From: Agromyces sp. Marseille-P2726
GTDB taxonomy: Bacteria; Actinomycetota; Actinomycetes; Actinomycetales; Microbacteriaceae
Direction of reading: 5' to 3'
NCBI RefSeq assembly: GCF_902809835.1
Contig: NZ_CADDWM010000010.1
Location: 62,001-126,000, forward strand
DNA length: 64,000 nt
The translations under genes were made by a program, and so were the position numbers. The first letter of the stretch is position 1. The number at the start of each line of letters is the position of its first letter. The notes under the pieces are model-generated. The model saw nothing but the letters and a program-made list of their open reading frames with translations. It had not been told where the DNA came from and did no database searches. Of this stretch, positions 38,188 through 47,816 are shown piece after piece.

Positions 38188-39621
38188 GTGTCGAGGCGTC
38201 TGCCGTCCACCCCGCCGAACCTGCCCGGGTTCGCGTTCATCCGAGTGCTCGGCTCGGGGGGATTCGCCGACGTGTTCCTCTACGAGCAGAACATGCCCAG
38301 GCGGCTCGTCGCCGTGAAGGTGCTGCTTCCCGAGGTCGTCAACGACGAGCTCCGGCAGATGTTCCAGGCCGAGGCGAACCTGATGGCGCAGCTGTCGTCG
38401 CATCCGTCGATCCTCACCGTCTACCAGGCGAGCGTCGCTGCCGACGGCCGGCCCTACCTCGTGATGGAGTACTGCTCGTCGACGCTCGGCCAGCGCTACC
38501 GAGCCGTGCAGCTGCCGCTGGCCGAGGTGCTCTCGATCGGCGTGCGCGTGGCAAGCGCCGTCGAGACCGCACACCGGCAGGGCGTGCTGCACCGCGACAT
38601 CAAGCCCTCGAACATCCTGACGACCGCGTACGGTCATCCCGTCCTCTCCGACTTCGGCATCGCCGCGACGCTCGGTGAAGCCGAGACCACCGACGCGGTT
38701 GGACTGTCGATCCCGTGGTCGGCGCCCGAGGTGCTCCACGACGAGGTCTCCGGCTCGGTCGCCAGCGAGGTCTGGTCGCTCGGTGCGACCGTCTACTCCC
38801 TCGTCGCGGGTCGCAGCCCGTTCGAGGTTCCCGGCGGCGACAACGCCCCGGCCGCCCTCATGGCACGCATCGAGAAGGCGAAGCCCGCGCCCACCGGCCG
38901 TGTCGACGTTCCACCGAGCCTCGAGCGGGTCCTCGCACGTGCGATGTCGAAGCGTCCCCAAGACCGCCAGTCGAGTGCGCTGGAGTTCATCCGCGACCTG
39001 CAGTCCGTGGAGGACGAGCTCGGCCTCCCGCAGACACCGCTCGAGGTCGCGATGGACGACTGGGCACTCGCCACCGCGGTCGATCTCGACGAGCGCACGC
39101 GCATCGGCGGCCAGCACGCCATCTCCGAGGCCGGCGGCGCCCGCCGCCGCATCCGGCGCGCCGCGAACCGGGGCTCCAACACGGCGCTCGGCGTCGACTC
39201 GCGAGCGCCCGAGGTCACGACGGGTCGTGCCCGGTCGTCACCGCCGACGACCAAGCGGCTCGTCTGGGGCATCTCCATCGTGGCGGCGCTCCTCGTCGCG
39301 CTCGTCGGTGCGGGCGCGCTCGCGGTGGTCCAGGGCACCCGGTCGATCCCCGTCGTCACCGATCTCAGGGGCATGGTGGCCGAGGGCGACGGAACCGCGG
39401 TCATGTTCTCCTGGGACGACCCCGGCCTCCGGGCCGGCGATGCCTACGTCGTGCAGATCAACGGCACCTCGAGTCCGCCCCAGCGCATGGCGACGATCGC
39501 GGTGCCAGCCGACGACGGCGACCACGTGTGCGCCGTCGTCACGGTGACCCGCGACGGCAAGTCCGGCGCGCCGAGTGCCGAGAAATGCGTCGACGTCGAG
39601 GTCCAGGCGGGGGTCGGATGA
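38188..39621 (+). CDS. Membrane serine/threonine protein kinase with outside FN3-like domain
   Basis: 477 residues. Cytoplasmic kinase domain (about residues 16-290): GSGGFADVF loop, VAVKVLL lysine, HRDIKPSN catalytic loop, DFGIAAT, and SAPEVL. A juxtamembrane linker rich in Arg follows. One membrane helix is at about 357-378. The outside part (about 385-475) has a fibronectin-III-like strand pattern and two Cys, in place of PASTA repeats. So it does not look like a peptidoglycan-sensing PknB. GGGAGGA precedes the GTG. Stop overlaps the giant protein start (ATGA), so sensor and surface protein are coupled. Confidence 0.92.
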   Translation: MSRRLPSTPPNLPGFAFIRVLGSGGFADVFLYEQNMPRRLVAVKVLLPEVVNDELRQMFQAEANLMAQLSSHPSILTVYQASVAADGRPYLVMEYCSSTLGQRYRAVQLPLAEVLSIGVRVASAVETAHRQGVLHRDIKPSNILTTAYGHPVLSDFGIAATLGEAETTDAVGLSIPWSAPEVLHDEVSGSVASEVWSLGATVYSLVAGRSPFEVPGGDNAPAALMARIEKAKPAPTGRVDVPPSLERVLARAMSKRPQDRQSSALEFIRDLQSVEDELGLPQTPLEVAMDDWALATAVDLDERTRIGGQHAISEAGGARRRIRRAANRGSNTALGVDSRAPEVTTGRARSSPPTTKRLVWGISIVAALLVALVGAGALAVVQGTRSIPVVTDLRGMVAEGDGTAVMFSWDDPGLRAGDAYVVQINGTSSPPQRMATIAVPADDGDHVCAVVTVTRDGKSGAPSAEKCVDVEVQAGVG

Positions 39622-42600
39622 TGTGGACGCCACGCCTGGCTGCGCATCGGTCGGCGCTCATCACCGCGGGGGCGATCACGGCGGTCGTCGCGGTCGTCGC
39701 CGGAGCGGCGCTCGCCTCCGGCGGGTATGCCGCGCAGCGCGTCGATCTCGGAGACGCGTCGGTCTGGGTGGTCAACGATGGCGAGAACTCGATCGGCCGC
39801 GCCAACACGGCGTTGCTCGAGCTCAACTCGGTGGTGCTGTCGGGCAGTGCCAGTGCCGAGGTCGTGCAGCAGGGCTCCACCGTGCTCGTGCTCGACCGCG
39901 ATCGCGCGAGCGTCGGCATCGTCGATCCTGCCACGTCCACGATCGTGGAGAGCGTGGCGGTTCCACCCGACGACCCGTCGGTCGCCCTCGCCGGCTCGCG
40001 TGTCGTGGTCGCCTCTGCCGGCGACGTGTGGTCGGTCCCTGCGGAGCTGCTCGCCGACTTCGACAGTGAGTCCGATCCGGCCCTCACGTTCGGGGCAGGC
40101 ACCGTGACCTCCGTCGACCCCTCGGGCGTGCTCTTCGCGTACACGCCGACGACGGGCGACATCGCTCGGGTCGACGCCGCCGATGAGGAGACCGTCGACG
40201 CGTGGTGGCAGATCCCGCCGGTCGAGGATCACCACCAGGTGCAGATCACCTCGATCAACGGTCGTTGGGTGGTCCTGGATGCCACCGCGGGCGTGCTGCA
40301 CTTCGAGGGGCGCGCCGACGTCGACCTCACACGGGTGCTCGAGTCGCCCGACCTGCTTTCGCTGCAGCTCCCATCGGCGTCGGGCGACACGGTCGCCGTC
40401 GCCCATCGCCGAGGCCTCCTCGTCGTGGACGTCGACGGGGGTGACCCGCGGGTGTTCGTCGAGGGTGTGTCGGGCACGCCCGCCGCGCCCATCGAGCACG
40501 GCGGCTGCCTTCACGCGGCGTGGGCGAGCGGTGAGGCCTGGCGGTCGTGCGGCGACGACGGAGCAGACGGCGGAACCCCGATCAGGCTCGAGAACGCTGA
40601 CGGTTCGGGCGAGTTCGCGTTCCGGGTGAACGGCTCGGCGCTCGCGCTGAACGATGCCCGCAGCGGCGTCAGCTGGGCTGCCGCCGATGACTACGGCGTG
40701 ATCGACAACTGGAACGAGCTGCTTGCGAGCGAACGCGACGAGAAGACCGTCGAGCTGCCCGACGCCGAGACGCCGCCGATCGTCGAGAAGAGCCAGGTGC
40801 CGCCGGTGGCCGTCGCCGACGAGTTCGGCGCGCGCCCCGGGCGGTCGACGCTGCTGCCGGTGCTGCTCAACGACTACGACGCGAACGGCGACGCCCTCGT
40901 GATCGAGGCGACCGACGGCGACCTCCCGCCGTGGGCGCACCTGGAGCGGGTCGCCGAGAACCAGCAGCTGCAGCTCAGGCTCGAGGATGCGGCATCCGGC
41001 GCGTTCTCGTTCGGCTACACCATCAGCGACGGACACGAGGCGACGGTACGGGCCGTCGTGACCGTGAGCGTGCGCGAGCCCGACGAGAACGGTCCGCCCG
41101 CGCCCGCTGAGCAGCGGGTCAGCAGGGCGTCGGTCGTGAGCGGCGGTCGGGTCACCGCTTCCGTGCTGGGCGACTGGGTCGACCCCGACGGCGATCCGGT
41201 CTTCCTCAAGTCTGCCTCGGCCGGCTCAGGTGACGTGTCGTGGACGGCGGAGGGGGTCGTCGTGTTCACTGAGCGCGGCGGAGGCGCCGGCTCCGAGCAC
41301 ACCGTGTCGCTCGTCGTCTCCGACGGCCGGGAGGAGCGGGCCGGCACGCTCACCATCGATGTGCATGCCCCTGGCGCCGTGCCGCCGATCGCGGAACCGT
41401 TCGTGGTCCTCGCGACCGCCGACAAGGAGATCCGGGTCGACCCGCTCCGTCACGTGCGAGGAGGGTCCGGTCCGATCAGGCTCAGCGCCGTGCCAGCGAA
41501 GCCCGACGCCGTGCTGACCCCCGACTTCGACGGCGGGAGTTTCCGGTTCACGAGCGCCGTGGAGCGCACGCACTTCCTCGAGTACACCGTGACCGACGGC
41601 TACGAGACGGCGACGGGCATCGTGCGCGTCGAGGTGTCGGCGCCGCACGACCGCAACACCAAGCCGATCACGGTGCCGCACACGGCGTTCGTCCGCCCGG
41701 ATCAGGCGGTCGACGTCGACGTGCTCGCCACCGACATCGATCCGACCGGTGGCGTGCTCGTCGTGTCAGGGGTCGTCGAACCGGTCGACCCGGCGATCCG
41801 GGTGGAGGTCATCGACCATCGGATCCTCAGGGTGACGTCGATGGATCCGGATGAGACCGGGCCCACGGCGTTCGGCTACACCGTGAGCAACGGACTCGGC
41901 GAGGCGGTGGGCGAGGTCACGGTCGTGCGGATGCCGCCCCTCGCCATCGCGCAGCCGCCGGTGGCGGCCCCCGACACCATCGCAGCGCGGACGGGCGACG
42001 TCGTCGACATCCCCGTGCTGGCGAACGACGAGCATCCCGATCAGCTGTCGCTCACGCTCTCGCCCGAGCTCGTCGCGGCGCCGGCGTCAGGGCAGGGATT
42101 GCTGTTCGTCGCCGGCGACCGGCTGCGGTACTTCGCGCCCGATGATCCCGGCGAGTTCACCGCTCGCTACGAGGTCACCGCCTCCGATGGGCAGTTCGCG
42201 CCGGCTGACGTCAGCATCTCCGTGCGGCCCGCCGATCCCGACACGAACTCGCCGCCCGTGCCTCCCGCCGTGACGGCCCGGGTGCTCGCGGGCGACAAGG
42301 TGCGGATTCCGATCCCCCTCGGCGGCGTCGACCCCGACGGCGACTCGGTGCAGTTGCTGAGCCAGGAGTCGAACCCCGAACGAGGCACGGTCATCGATCG
42401 GGGCGCCGACTGGCTCGAATACCAGGCGGGCGACTACTCGGCCGGGACCGACACCTTCCAGTACTCCGTGATCGACGCGCTCGGTGCCCGCGCGGTCGGG
42501 TCGATCCGGGTGGGCATCGCCGCCCCGCTCAGCGTGGCTCGCGCGCCCGTCGCCGTCGACGACGTGGTCACGGTCCGTCCTGGGCGCACGATCTCGGTTC

Positions 42601-45512
42601 GCGTGCTCGAGAACGACTCCGACCCGGACGGCGACGCACTCTCGGTGCAGTCGATCGAGACGATCCACGGCGACGTCGAGGCGACCACCGTCGACGGCCA
42701 CACGGTCCAGGTGGCAGTGCCCCCGACCGAGGGCGACCTCGGCTTCATCTACACGGCGGCGAACGACCATCTCGGAACGGCGTCGGCATTCCTCAGGGTG
42801 GAGGCTCGAGAGGATGCGCCGCTGGCCCGTCCCGAGGCCCACGACACCGTGCTGAGCCTGAGTGACATCCTCGACAAGGAGGTGGTCGACGTCGAGGTGC
42901 TGCGCAACGTGTTCCTCGCCGATGACGATGTGGCCGACGCCGTCGTCGGGCTCGTTCCCGGCTACGACGAGGGCGCCCGCGTGCGCCGCGACGGGAGCGT
43001 CCGGATCGAGGTGGAGGACCGCCAGCGGATCATCCCGTTCTCGGTCAGCCACCCCGACGACCCCGAGAACACCGCGCACGCCTTCATCTGGGTACCGGGC
43101 CGCGACGACGCCCTGCCGCAGCTGCGTCGCGACGCACCGAAGGTGCAGGTGCGCAGCGGCGAGGAGGTGCAGTTCGAACTCGAGGAGTTCGTGATCGCGG
43201 CGTCGGGGCGGCCCGTGCGCATCACCGACACGGCGAGCGTGCGCGCCTCGCACAGCGATGGCACCGATCTCGTCGTCGATCACGACACCCTCCGGTTCCG
43301 CAGCGCATCCGGCTACTACGGGCCGGCGTCGCTGTCGTTCACGGTGACCGACGGTGAGTCGGCGACCGACCCCGGGGCGCGCACCGGCACCATCGTCATC
43401 CCCATCGACGTGAAGCCCGCCGACGACCAACCGCCGGCCTTCACCGGCGGGGTGGTCGACTTCGAACCGGGGCAATCGAAGACGATCGATCTCCTCAAGC
43501 TCACGAACTACCTGTATCCCGACAAGGTCGAGGAGCTCCAGTACCGCGTGCTGCCGCCCGCGGCGGAGGGATTCGGCACCTCGCTCAACGACCGGGAGCT
43601 CACCATCACGGCCGCCGACTCGACCCCGACCGGCACCCGTGGGCTCGTGTCGATCGCCGTCGCGGATGCCGCGGGCGTCGGTCCGCCCGGCAGGATCGAG
43701 CTTCGGGTGGTCCCGTCGACTCGGCCGATCGCCCGGCCGGCACCCGACCATGCCGTCGTCGCTCGTGGGCGCACGACGACGATCGACGTACTCGAGAACG
43801 ATCGTGCGACCAACCCGTTCCCCGACACCCCGCTGCGAGTGGTGGGCGTGCGCGGCCTCGGTCAGAACCTGCCCCCCGGCGTGCACATCGACCCGAGCGA
43901 CGATCGCTCGACGCTCACGGTCCGCGTCGACGAGCGAGCCGACCCCGTCGACACGACGCTCCACTACCAGGTCGCCGACGCGACGGGTGAACCGAGCAGG
44001 TATGCCACGGGCACGGTGGTCATCTCGGTGCAGGATCGACCCGATCCCGTCACGGGGCCGCAGGTCACGGGATTCGGTGACGGCTACCTCGATGTGACCT
44101 TCGGTGCCGGCGGATTCAACAACTCGCCGATCACGGGCTACGAGATCGCCCTCGTGGATCCGGCCGACGGTGCGGTTCGGGCGACGTCCACGTGCGACGC
44201 GACCACGTGCACCGTGCCGACGCCCGGCAACGGCGAGGGCAATCCGGTTCTCGTGCGGGTGCAGGCTCGCAATGCGATCGGGCTGTCCGATCCCGTCGAG
44301 GCGCCGGGTCCCGTCTGGTCGGACGTGATCCCCCCGCCGCCGCAGGACGTGCGTGCGGTCCCGCTCGACGGCGGCCTGGAGATCACGTGGTCTCCCGTCT
44401 CGGCCGGCGCGGGCTCCGAGGTGGAGTCGTACGTCGTCACGGTCGCCGGCGTCGCGAGCCAGCTGCGGGCGAGTGCCTGCACGACCAGTTCGTGCTCGAC
44501 CCGGGTCTACGGTCTCTTCAACGGAAGCCAGGTCCCGTTCACGGTGAGCGCGCGGAACCAGGCGTACCCCGCGCTCGCAGCATGGACCGAGGCCGGCGGC
44601 ATGGGCGTGCCCTTCGGCGCCCCGATCGCCGGGGCGATCGACGTCAGCCCGAACGCGGCGGCGGGCACGGTCACCGTGTCGTGGACGCCGTTCGACGGGA
44701 ACGGCGACGGCATCGGCGGCTACTTCGTCCAGCGGCTCGCAGACGGGCAGACCAGCGTCCCCACCGGGCCGCAGGCCTGCTCGGTGACGAGCCCGCCGCC
44801 CGGGCAGGTGGTGCCGCCTTCGAGCGGTGGCACGGTCGCCGAGGTCGTGCAGGTCGGTCCCGATGCCTCGAGCGTGGAGTTCGCCGGCGCCGTCACGGAG
44901 TCGACGACGTACGCCTTCGTGGTGTGGGGCTACAACCGGTCGGCATGCGTGAACACGCAGGTGGCGGGTGTCGTCGTGCGGCCGGCGCCGGGTGCGGTGA
45001 CCGGCGTGCAGAGCCGCATGGACTGGATGAACGCCGAGACCTGGGACCGCTACGTCGACCGTGTCGACTCCGGCGGCTCCTCGCTCCAGATCGTCGCCGT
45101 CGACGCCAACGGGGCGCAGATCGGCCAACCGCAGCAATTCGCCGGATCCGGCTGGCTCCGGGCGGTGCTCAACCGACCGTTCGGCGAGTCGGCGCGGTTC
45201 CAGGTCCGCTCCTGTTCGATCTGGGGCAGTTGCGGACCATGGTCGGCGGTGTTCCCGGCCGACGCCCGACCGTCGCTGACGTTCGCGTTGCCGACCCGGG
45301 CGTGGGATGGTGCGACCGCGACCTGGTCGTGGATGGCAGCCCCTGACAACGCCGGCCTGCCGGCCGCATTCCGGTGCGGCGTCGACGGGCAGGGTGAGGG
45401 CCGCAACGCACAGACGGCGACGACCTGCCAGATCCCGAACGCCCAACCGGCGGATCGAGTCTGGCTGGACGTGGAGATCGCGGGCGTGACGGCCCGGTAC
45501 TGGAATCGATGA
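39618..45512 (+). CDS. Giant Ig/cadherin-like repeat surface protein with FN3 domains
   Basis: 1964 residues. One N-terminal membrane anchor (about 12-36) and then outside domains. Residues about 45-385 are rich in beta strands with WVVNDG and VLVLDRD motifs, propeller-like. About 11 repeats of about 100 residues follow (starts near 392, 494, 590, 683, 780, 880, 974, 1070, 1165, 1270 and 1369), with cadherin/VCBS hallmarks such as VLLNDYDANGDAL and VLENDSDPDGDAL. Then FN3 domains (about 1473, 1572 and 1668), and a Cys-containing end. There is no LPXTG and no C-terminal helix. The Asp/Asn-rich turns suggest calcium binding. It could be a stalk, adhesin or wall scaffold; function unknown. It is coupled to the kinase and followed by MoxR after 13 bases. 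Confidence 0.85.
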   Translation: MMWTPRLAAHRSALITAGAITAVVAVVAGAALASGGYAAQRVDLGDASVWVVNDGENSIGRANTALLELNSVVLSGSASAEVVQQGSTVLVLDRDRASVGIVDPATSTIVESVAVPPDDPSVALAGSRVVVASAGDVWSVPAELLADFDSESDPALTFGAGTVTSVDPSGVLFAYTPTTGDIARVDAADEETVDAWWQIPPVEDHHQVQITSINGRWVVLDATAGVLHFEGRADVDLTRVLESPDLLSLQLPSASGDTVAVAHRRGLLVVDVDGGDPRVFVEGVSGTPAAPIEHGGCLHAAWASGEAWRSCGDDGADGGTPIRLENADGSGEFAFRVNGSALALNDARSGVSWAAADDYGVIDNWNELLASERDEKTVELPDAETPPIVEKSQVPPVAVADEFGARPGRSTLLPVLLNDYDANGDALVIEATDGDLPPWAHLERVAENQQLQLRLEDAASGAFSFGYTISDGHEATVRAVVTVSVREPDENGPPAPAEQRVSRASVVSGGRVTASVLGDWVDPDGDPVFLKSASAGSGDVSWTAEGVVVFTERGGGAGSEHTVSLVVSDGREERAGTLTIDVHAPGAVPPIAEPFVVLATADKEIRVDPLRHVRGGSGPIRLSAVPAKPDAVLTPDFDGGSFRFTSAVERTHFLEYTVTDGYETATGIVRVEVSAPHDRNTKPITVPHTAFVRPDQAVDVDVLATDIDPTGGVLVVSGVVEPVDPAIRVEVIDHRILRVTSMDPDETGPTAFGYTVSNGLGEAVGEVTVVRMPPLAIAQPPVAAPDTIAARTGDVVDIPVLANDEHPDQLSLTLSPELVAAPASGQGLLFVAGDRLRYFAPDDPGEFTARYEVTASDGQFAPADVSISVRPADPDTNSPPVPPAVTARVLAGDKVRIPIPLGGVDPDGDSVQLLSQESNPERGTVIDRGADWLEYQAGDYSAGTDTFQYSVIDALGARAVGSIRVGIAAPLSVARAPVAVDDVVTVRPGRTISVRVLENDSDPDGDALSVQSIETIHGDVEATTVDGHTVQVAVPPTEGDLGFIYTAANDHLGTASAFLRVEAREDAPLARPEAHDTVLSLSDILDKEVVDVEVLRNVFLADDDVADAVVGLVPGYDEGARVRRDGSVRIEVEDRQRIIPFSVSHPDDPENTAHAFIWVPGRDDALPQLRRDAPKVQVRSGEEVQFELEEFVIAASGRPVRITDTASVRASHSDGTDLVVDHDTLRFRSASGYYGPASLSFTVTDGESATDPGARTGTIVIPIDVKPADDQPPAFTGGVVDFEPGQSKTIDLLKLTNYLYPDKVEELQYRVLPPAAEGFGTSLNDRELTITAADSTPTGTRGLVSIAVADAAGVGPPGRIELRVVPSTRPIARPAPDHAVVARGRTTTIDVLENDRATNPFPDTPLRVVGVRGLGQNLPPGVHIDPSDDRSTLTVRVDERADPVDTTLHYQVADATGEPSRYATGTVVISVQDRPDPVTGPQVTGFGDGYLDVTFGAGGFNNSPITGYEIALVDPADGAVRATSTCDATTCTVPTPGNGEGNPVLVRVQARNAIGLSDPVEAPGPVWSDVIPPPPQDVRAVPLDGGLEITWSPVSAGAGSEVESYVVTVAGVASQLRASACTTSSCSTRVYGLFNGSQVPFTVSARNQAYPALAAWTEAGGMGVPFGAPIAGAIDVSPNAAAGTVTVSWTPFDGNGDGIGGYFVQRLADGQTSVPTGPQACSVTSPPPGQVVPPSSGGTVAEVVQVGPDASSVEFAGAVTESTTYAFVVWGYNRSACVNTQVAGVVVRPAPGAVTGVQSRMDWMNAETWDRYVDRVDSGGSSLQIVAVDANGAQIGQPQQFAGSGWLRAVLNRPFGESARFQVRSCSIWGSCGPWSAVFPADARPSLTFALPTRAWDGATATWSWMAAPDNAGLPAAFRCGVDGQGEGRNAQTATTCQIPNAQPADRVWLDVEIAGVTARYWNR

Positions 45513-45525
45513 GCGAGGAGCGGAC

Positions 45526-46497
45526 ATGACGATGACCCCTGAGGAGGCGACGCGGTTCGCCGCGAACCTCGACCGCCTCGTCGGCGCGGTCGAGGAAGTG
45601 CTGCTCGGCAAGAACCGAGTGGTGCGCCTCGCGTTCACCGCGCTCCTCAGCGAAGGCCATCTCCTCCTCGACGACGTGCCGGGCACGGGCAAGACCTCGC
45701 TCGCGCGTGCGATGGCGCAGTCGGTAGCGGGCACGAGCAACCGGGTGCAGTTCACTCCCGACCTGCTTCCCGGCGACATCACGGGCGTCACGGTCTACGA
45801 CCAGCGAACGGGCGCCTTCGAGTTCCACCCAGGTCCCGTCTTCGCAAGCATCGTGCTCGCCGACGAGATCAACCGGGCGAGCCCGAAGACCCAGTCGGCA
45901 CTGCTCGAGGTGATGGAGGAGGGGCAGGTCACGATCGACGGGCAGACGCATCCCGTCGGCCGCCCCTTCATGGTCATCGCGACGCAGAATCCCGTCGAGC
46001 AGGCGGGCACGTACCGCCTGCCCGAGGCGCAGCTCGACCGATTCCTCATGCGCTCCTCGATCGGCTACCCCGACCACTCGTCCACGATCCGGATCCTCGA
46101 GGGCGCCGACCAGCGGGCGCACGAACATCGCGTCCCCGCCCAACTCGATGCGGAGGAGGTCATCGAGATGGCGGCGCTCGCCAGGACCGTGTATGTCGAC
46201 CCGACGATCCACGACTACGTGTCGCGGCTCGTCGACGCGACCCGCACGGCCAGAGAGGTGCGGCTCGGCGTGAGCGTGCGCGGTGCGCTCGCCCTCATCC
46301 GGGCGGCGAAGTCGCACGCTGCCGGTCGCGGCCGCCACTACGTGGTTCCCGACGACGTGAAGGCGCTGGCGGAGCCCGTGCTCGCCCACCGGCTGATCCT
46401 CGATCCCGAGGCGGAGTTCGACGGTGTGACCGCATCGAACATGATCGCGCAGGTGCTCATCGAGACGCCGCCGCCATCCAGTAGGCAGGCCATGTGA
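45526..46497 (+). CDS. MoxR-type AAA+ ATPase
   Basis: 323 residues. Walker A DVPGTGKTSLA (about residues 49-59), Walker B VLADEINRA, sensor 1 ATQNP, and the C-terminal AAA lid. MoxR proteins act as chaperone ATPases, usually beside DUF58 and transglutaminase genes, as here. GAGGAG is upstream of the ATG. The stop overlaps the DUF58 start. Confidence 0.93.
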   Translation: MTMTPEEATRFAANLDRLVGAVEEVLLGKNRVVRLAFTALLSEGHLLLDDVPGTGKTSLARAMAQSVAGTSNRVQFTPDLLPGDITGVTVYDQRTGAFEFHPGPVFASIVLADEINRASPKTQSALLEVMEEGQVTIDGQTHPVGRPFMVIATQNPVEQAGTYRLPEAQLDRFLMRSSIGYPDHSSTIRILEGADQRAHEHRVPAQLDAEEVIEMAALARTVYVDPTIHDYVSRLVDATRTAREVRLGVSVRGALALIRAAKSHAAGRGRHYVVPDDVKALAEPVLAHRLILDPEAEFDGVTASNMIAQVLIETPPPSSRQAM

Positions 46498-47816
46498 CCC
46501 TCATCCAGACGCGAACGGCGATCCCCGAGGACCCCAGGAAAGAGGGTCTGCTCGCGGTCGTGATCGCGCGCGCCGTGCGCGGGATGGCCGCGGCCGCCGC
46601 CGTGCTCGTCCACTGGGCGCGAGCGGTGCAGGGCGTCGTCACTCCGCTCGGATGGACCGTCGTTGCCGGGTCGATCGCCGCACTCCTCGTGGGCTACACG
46701 TGGGGGTGGATCGAGTTCGTCGCGGTGGGATGGGGCCTCGCGGTGCTCGTCGTCGTGGCATCCGTCTGGCTGATCGGTCGCGGGGCGTCGACGATCGAAC
46801 TCGCCCTGCCGACGCCCCGGGTGGTCGTCGGAGATCAGGCCGAAGCGCGGATCACGGCCACGAACCCGGGCCGGCGCCGTTTCGGCGGCGTGCAGCTCGA
46901 GGTTCCCGTGGGACCGCGCATCATCGAGCGCGTGCTTCCCGGCCTTCCGCGGGGCGGGGAGTTCGACGAGCAGTTCCGTATTCCGACCGATCGGCGCGGT
47001 GTGATCCCGGTCGGGCCTGCACGGACGGTACGCGCCGATCCCATCGGCCTCATCCGTCGCGAGATCGTCTGGTCGCAGACGGTGGAGCTCCACGTCCACC
47101 CGCGCACCATCGCCATCGAGGCACTGAGCACCGGATTCATCCGCGACCTCGAGGGCTCGCCGACCCGGGACCTCACTGCGAGCGACATCGCATTCCACGC
47201 GCTTCGAGAGTACGTCCGGGGCGACGACCGCCGGTTCATCCACTGGAAGAGCACGGCGAAGACGGGCACGTTCATGGTGCGCCAGTTCGAGGAGACCCGG
47301 CGCAGCCGGCTCATGGTGCTGCTCGATCTCGACCCGGGCGCCTACGCCGACGACGGGGAGTTCGAGCTCGCCGTGAGCGCGGCGGCGTCCGTGGGAGCGA
47401 GGGCGATCCGGGATGCGAGAACCGTTTCGTTCGTGGTGTCGGGGCGCGGTCGCGACGGTGCGAGCCGCGGCAGCGGCATGCGCGAGCTGCCCACGGTCTC
47501 CCGGGATCGGCTGCTCGACGCCCTGTGCCTCGTCGAGCGCGACGACGCGTCGGTGATGCTGCCCGATGTCGCGCGCACGGCGGCCGAGGAGCTGCCGGGC
47601 GTGTCGCTCGCGTTCCTCGTCACCGGCACATCCCGGGGTGTCGCGCCGTTGCGAGCCGCGGCCTCACGATTGCCGTCGGGCGTCGAGGCCATCGCCGTGC
47701 AGTGCTCGCCCGAGGGCGCCGCGCGTGCTCGCACCATCGCCGGGCTCACGGTGTTCGGCATCGGGTACCTCGAAGACCTCCGGGCGATGCTCGTCAGATC
47801 GGCGTCGGTGGCATGA
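46494..47816 (+). CDS. DUF58 membrane protein
   Basis: 440 residues. Two hydrophobic segments near residues 55-100, then a beta-rich part and the DUF58 signature REYVRGDDRRFIHWKSTAKTG (written in the family as a D-D-R...H-W-K pattern; here at about residues 240-260), followed by a vWA-like fold with LLDLDPG. It works with MoxR in known pairs, though the substrate is unknown. GTG start overlapping the MoxR stop; ATGA overlap with the next gene. Confidence 0.9.
   Translation: MTLIQTRTAIPEDPRKEGLLAVVIARAVRGMAAAAAVLVHWARAVQGVVTPLGWTVVAGSIAALLVGYTWGWIEFVAVGWGLAVLVVVASVWLIGRGASTIELALPTPRVVVGDQAEARITATNPGRRRFGGVQLEVPVGPRIIERVLPGLPRGGEFDEQFRIPTDRRGVIPVGPARTVRADPIGLIRREIVWSQTVELHVHPRTIAIEALSTGFIRDLEGSPTRDLTASDIAFHALREYVRGDDRRFIHWKSTAKTGTFMVRQFEETRRSRLMVLLDLDPGAYADDGEFELAVSAAASVGARAIRDARTVSFVVSGRGRDGASRGSGMRELPTVSRDRLLDALCLVERDDASVMLPDVARTAAEELPGVSLAFLVTGTSRGVAPLRAAASRLPSGVEAIAVQCSPEGAARARTIAGLTVFGIGYLEDLRAMLVRSASVA

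Noticed and set aside
42087-45791. A 1234-codon open frame antisense to the giant surface protein
   Set aside because: At about 70 percent GC, antisense frames stay open by chance. It has no ribosome site, is Arg/Asp/His-rich without domains, and mirrors the codons of the sense gene.
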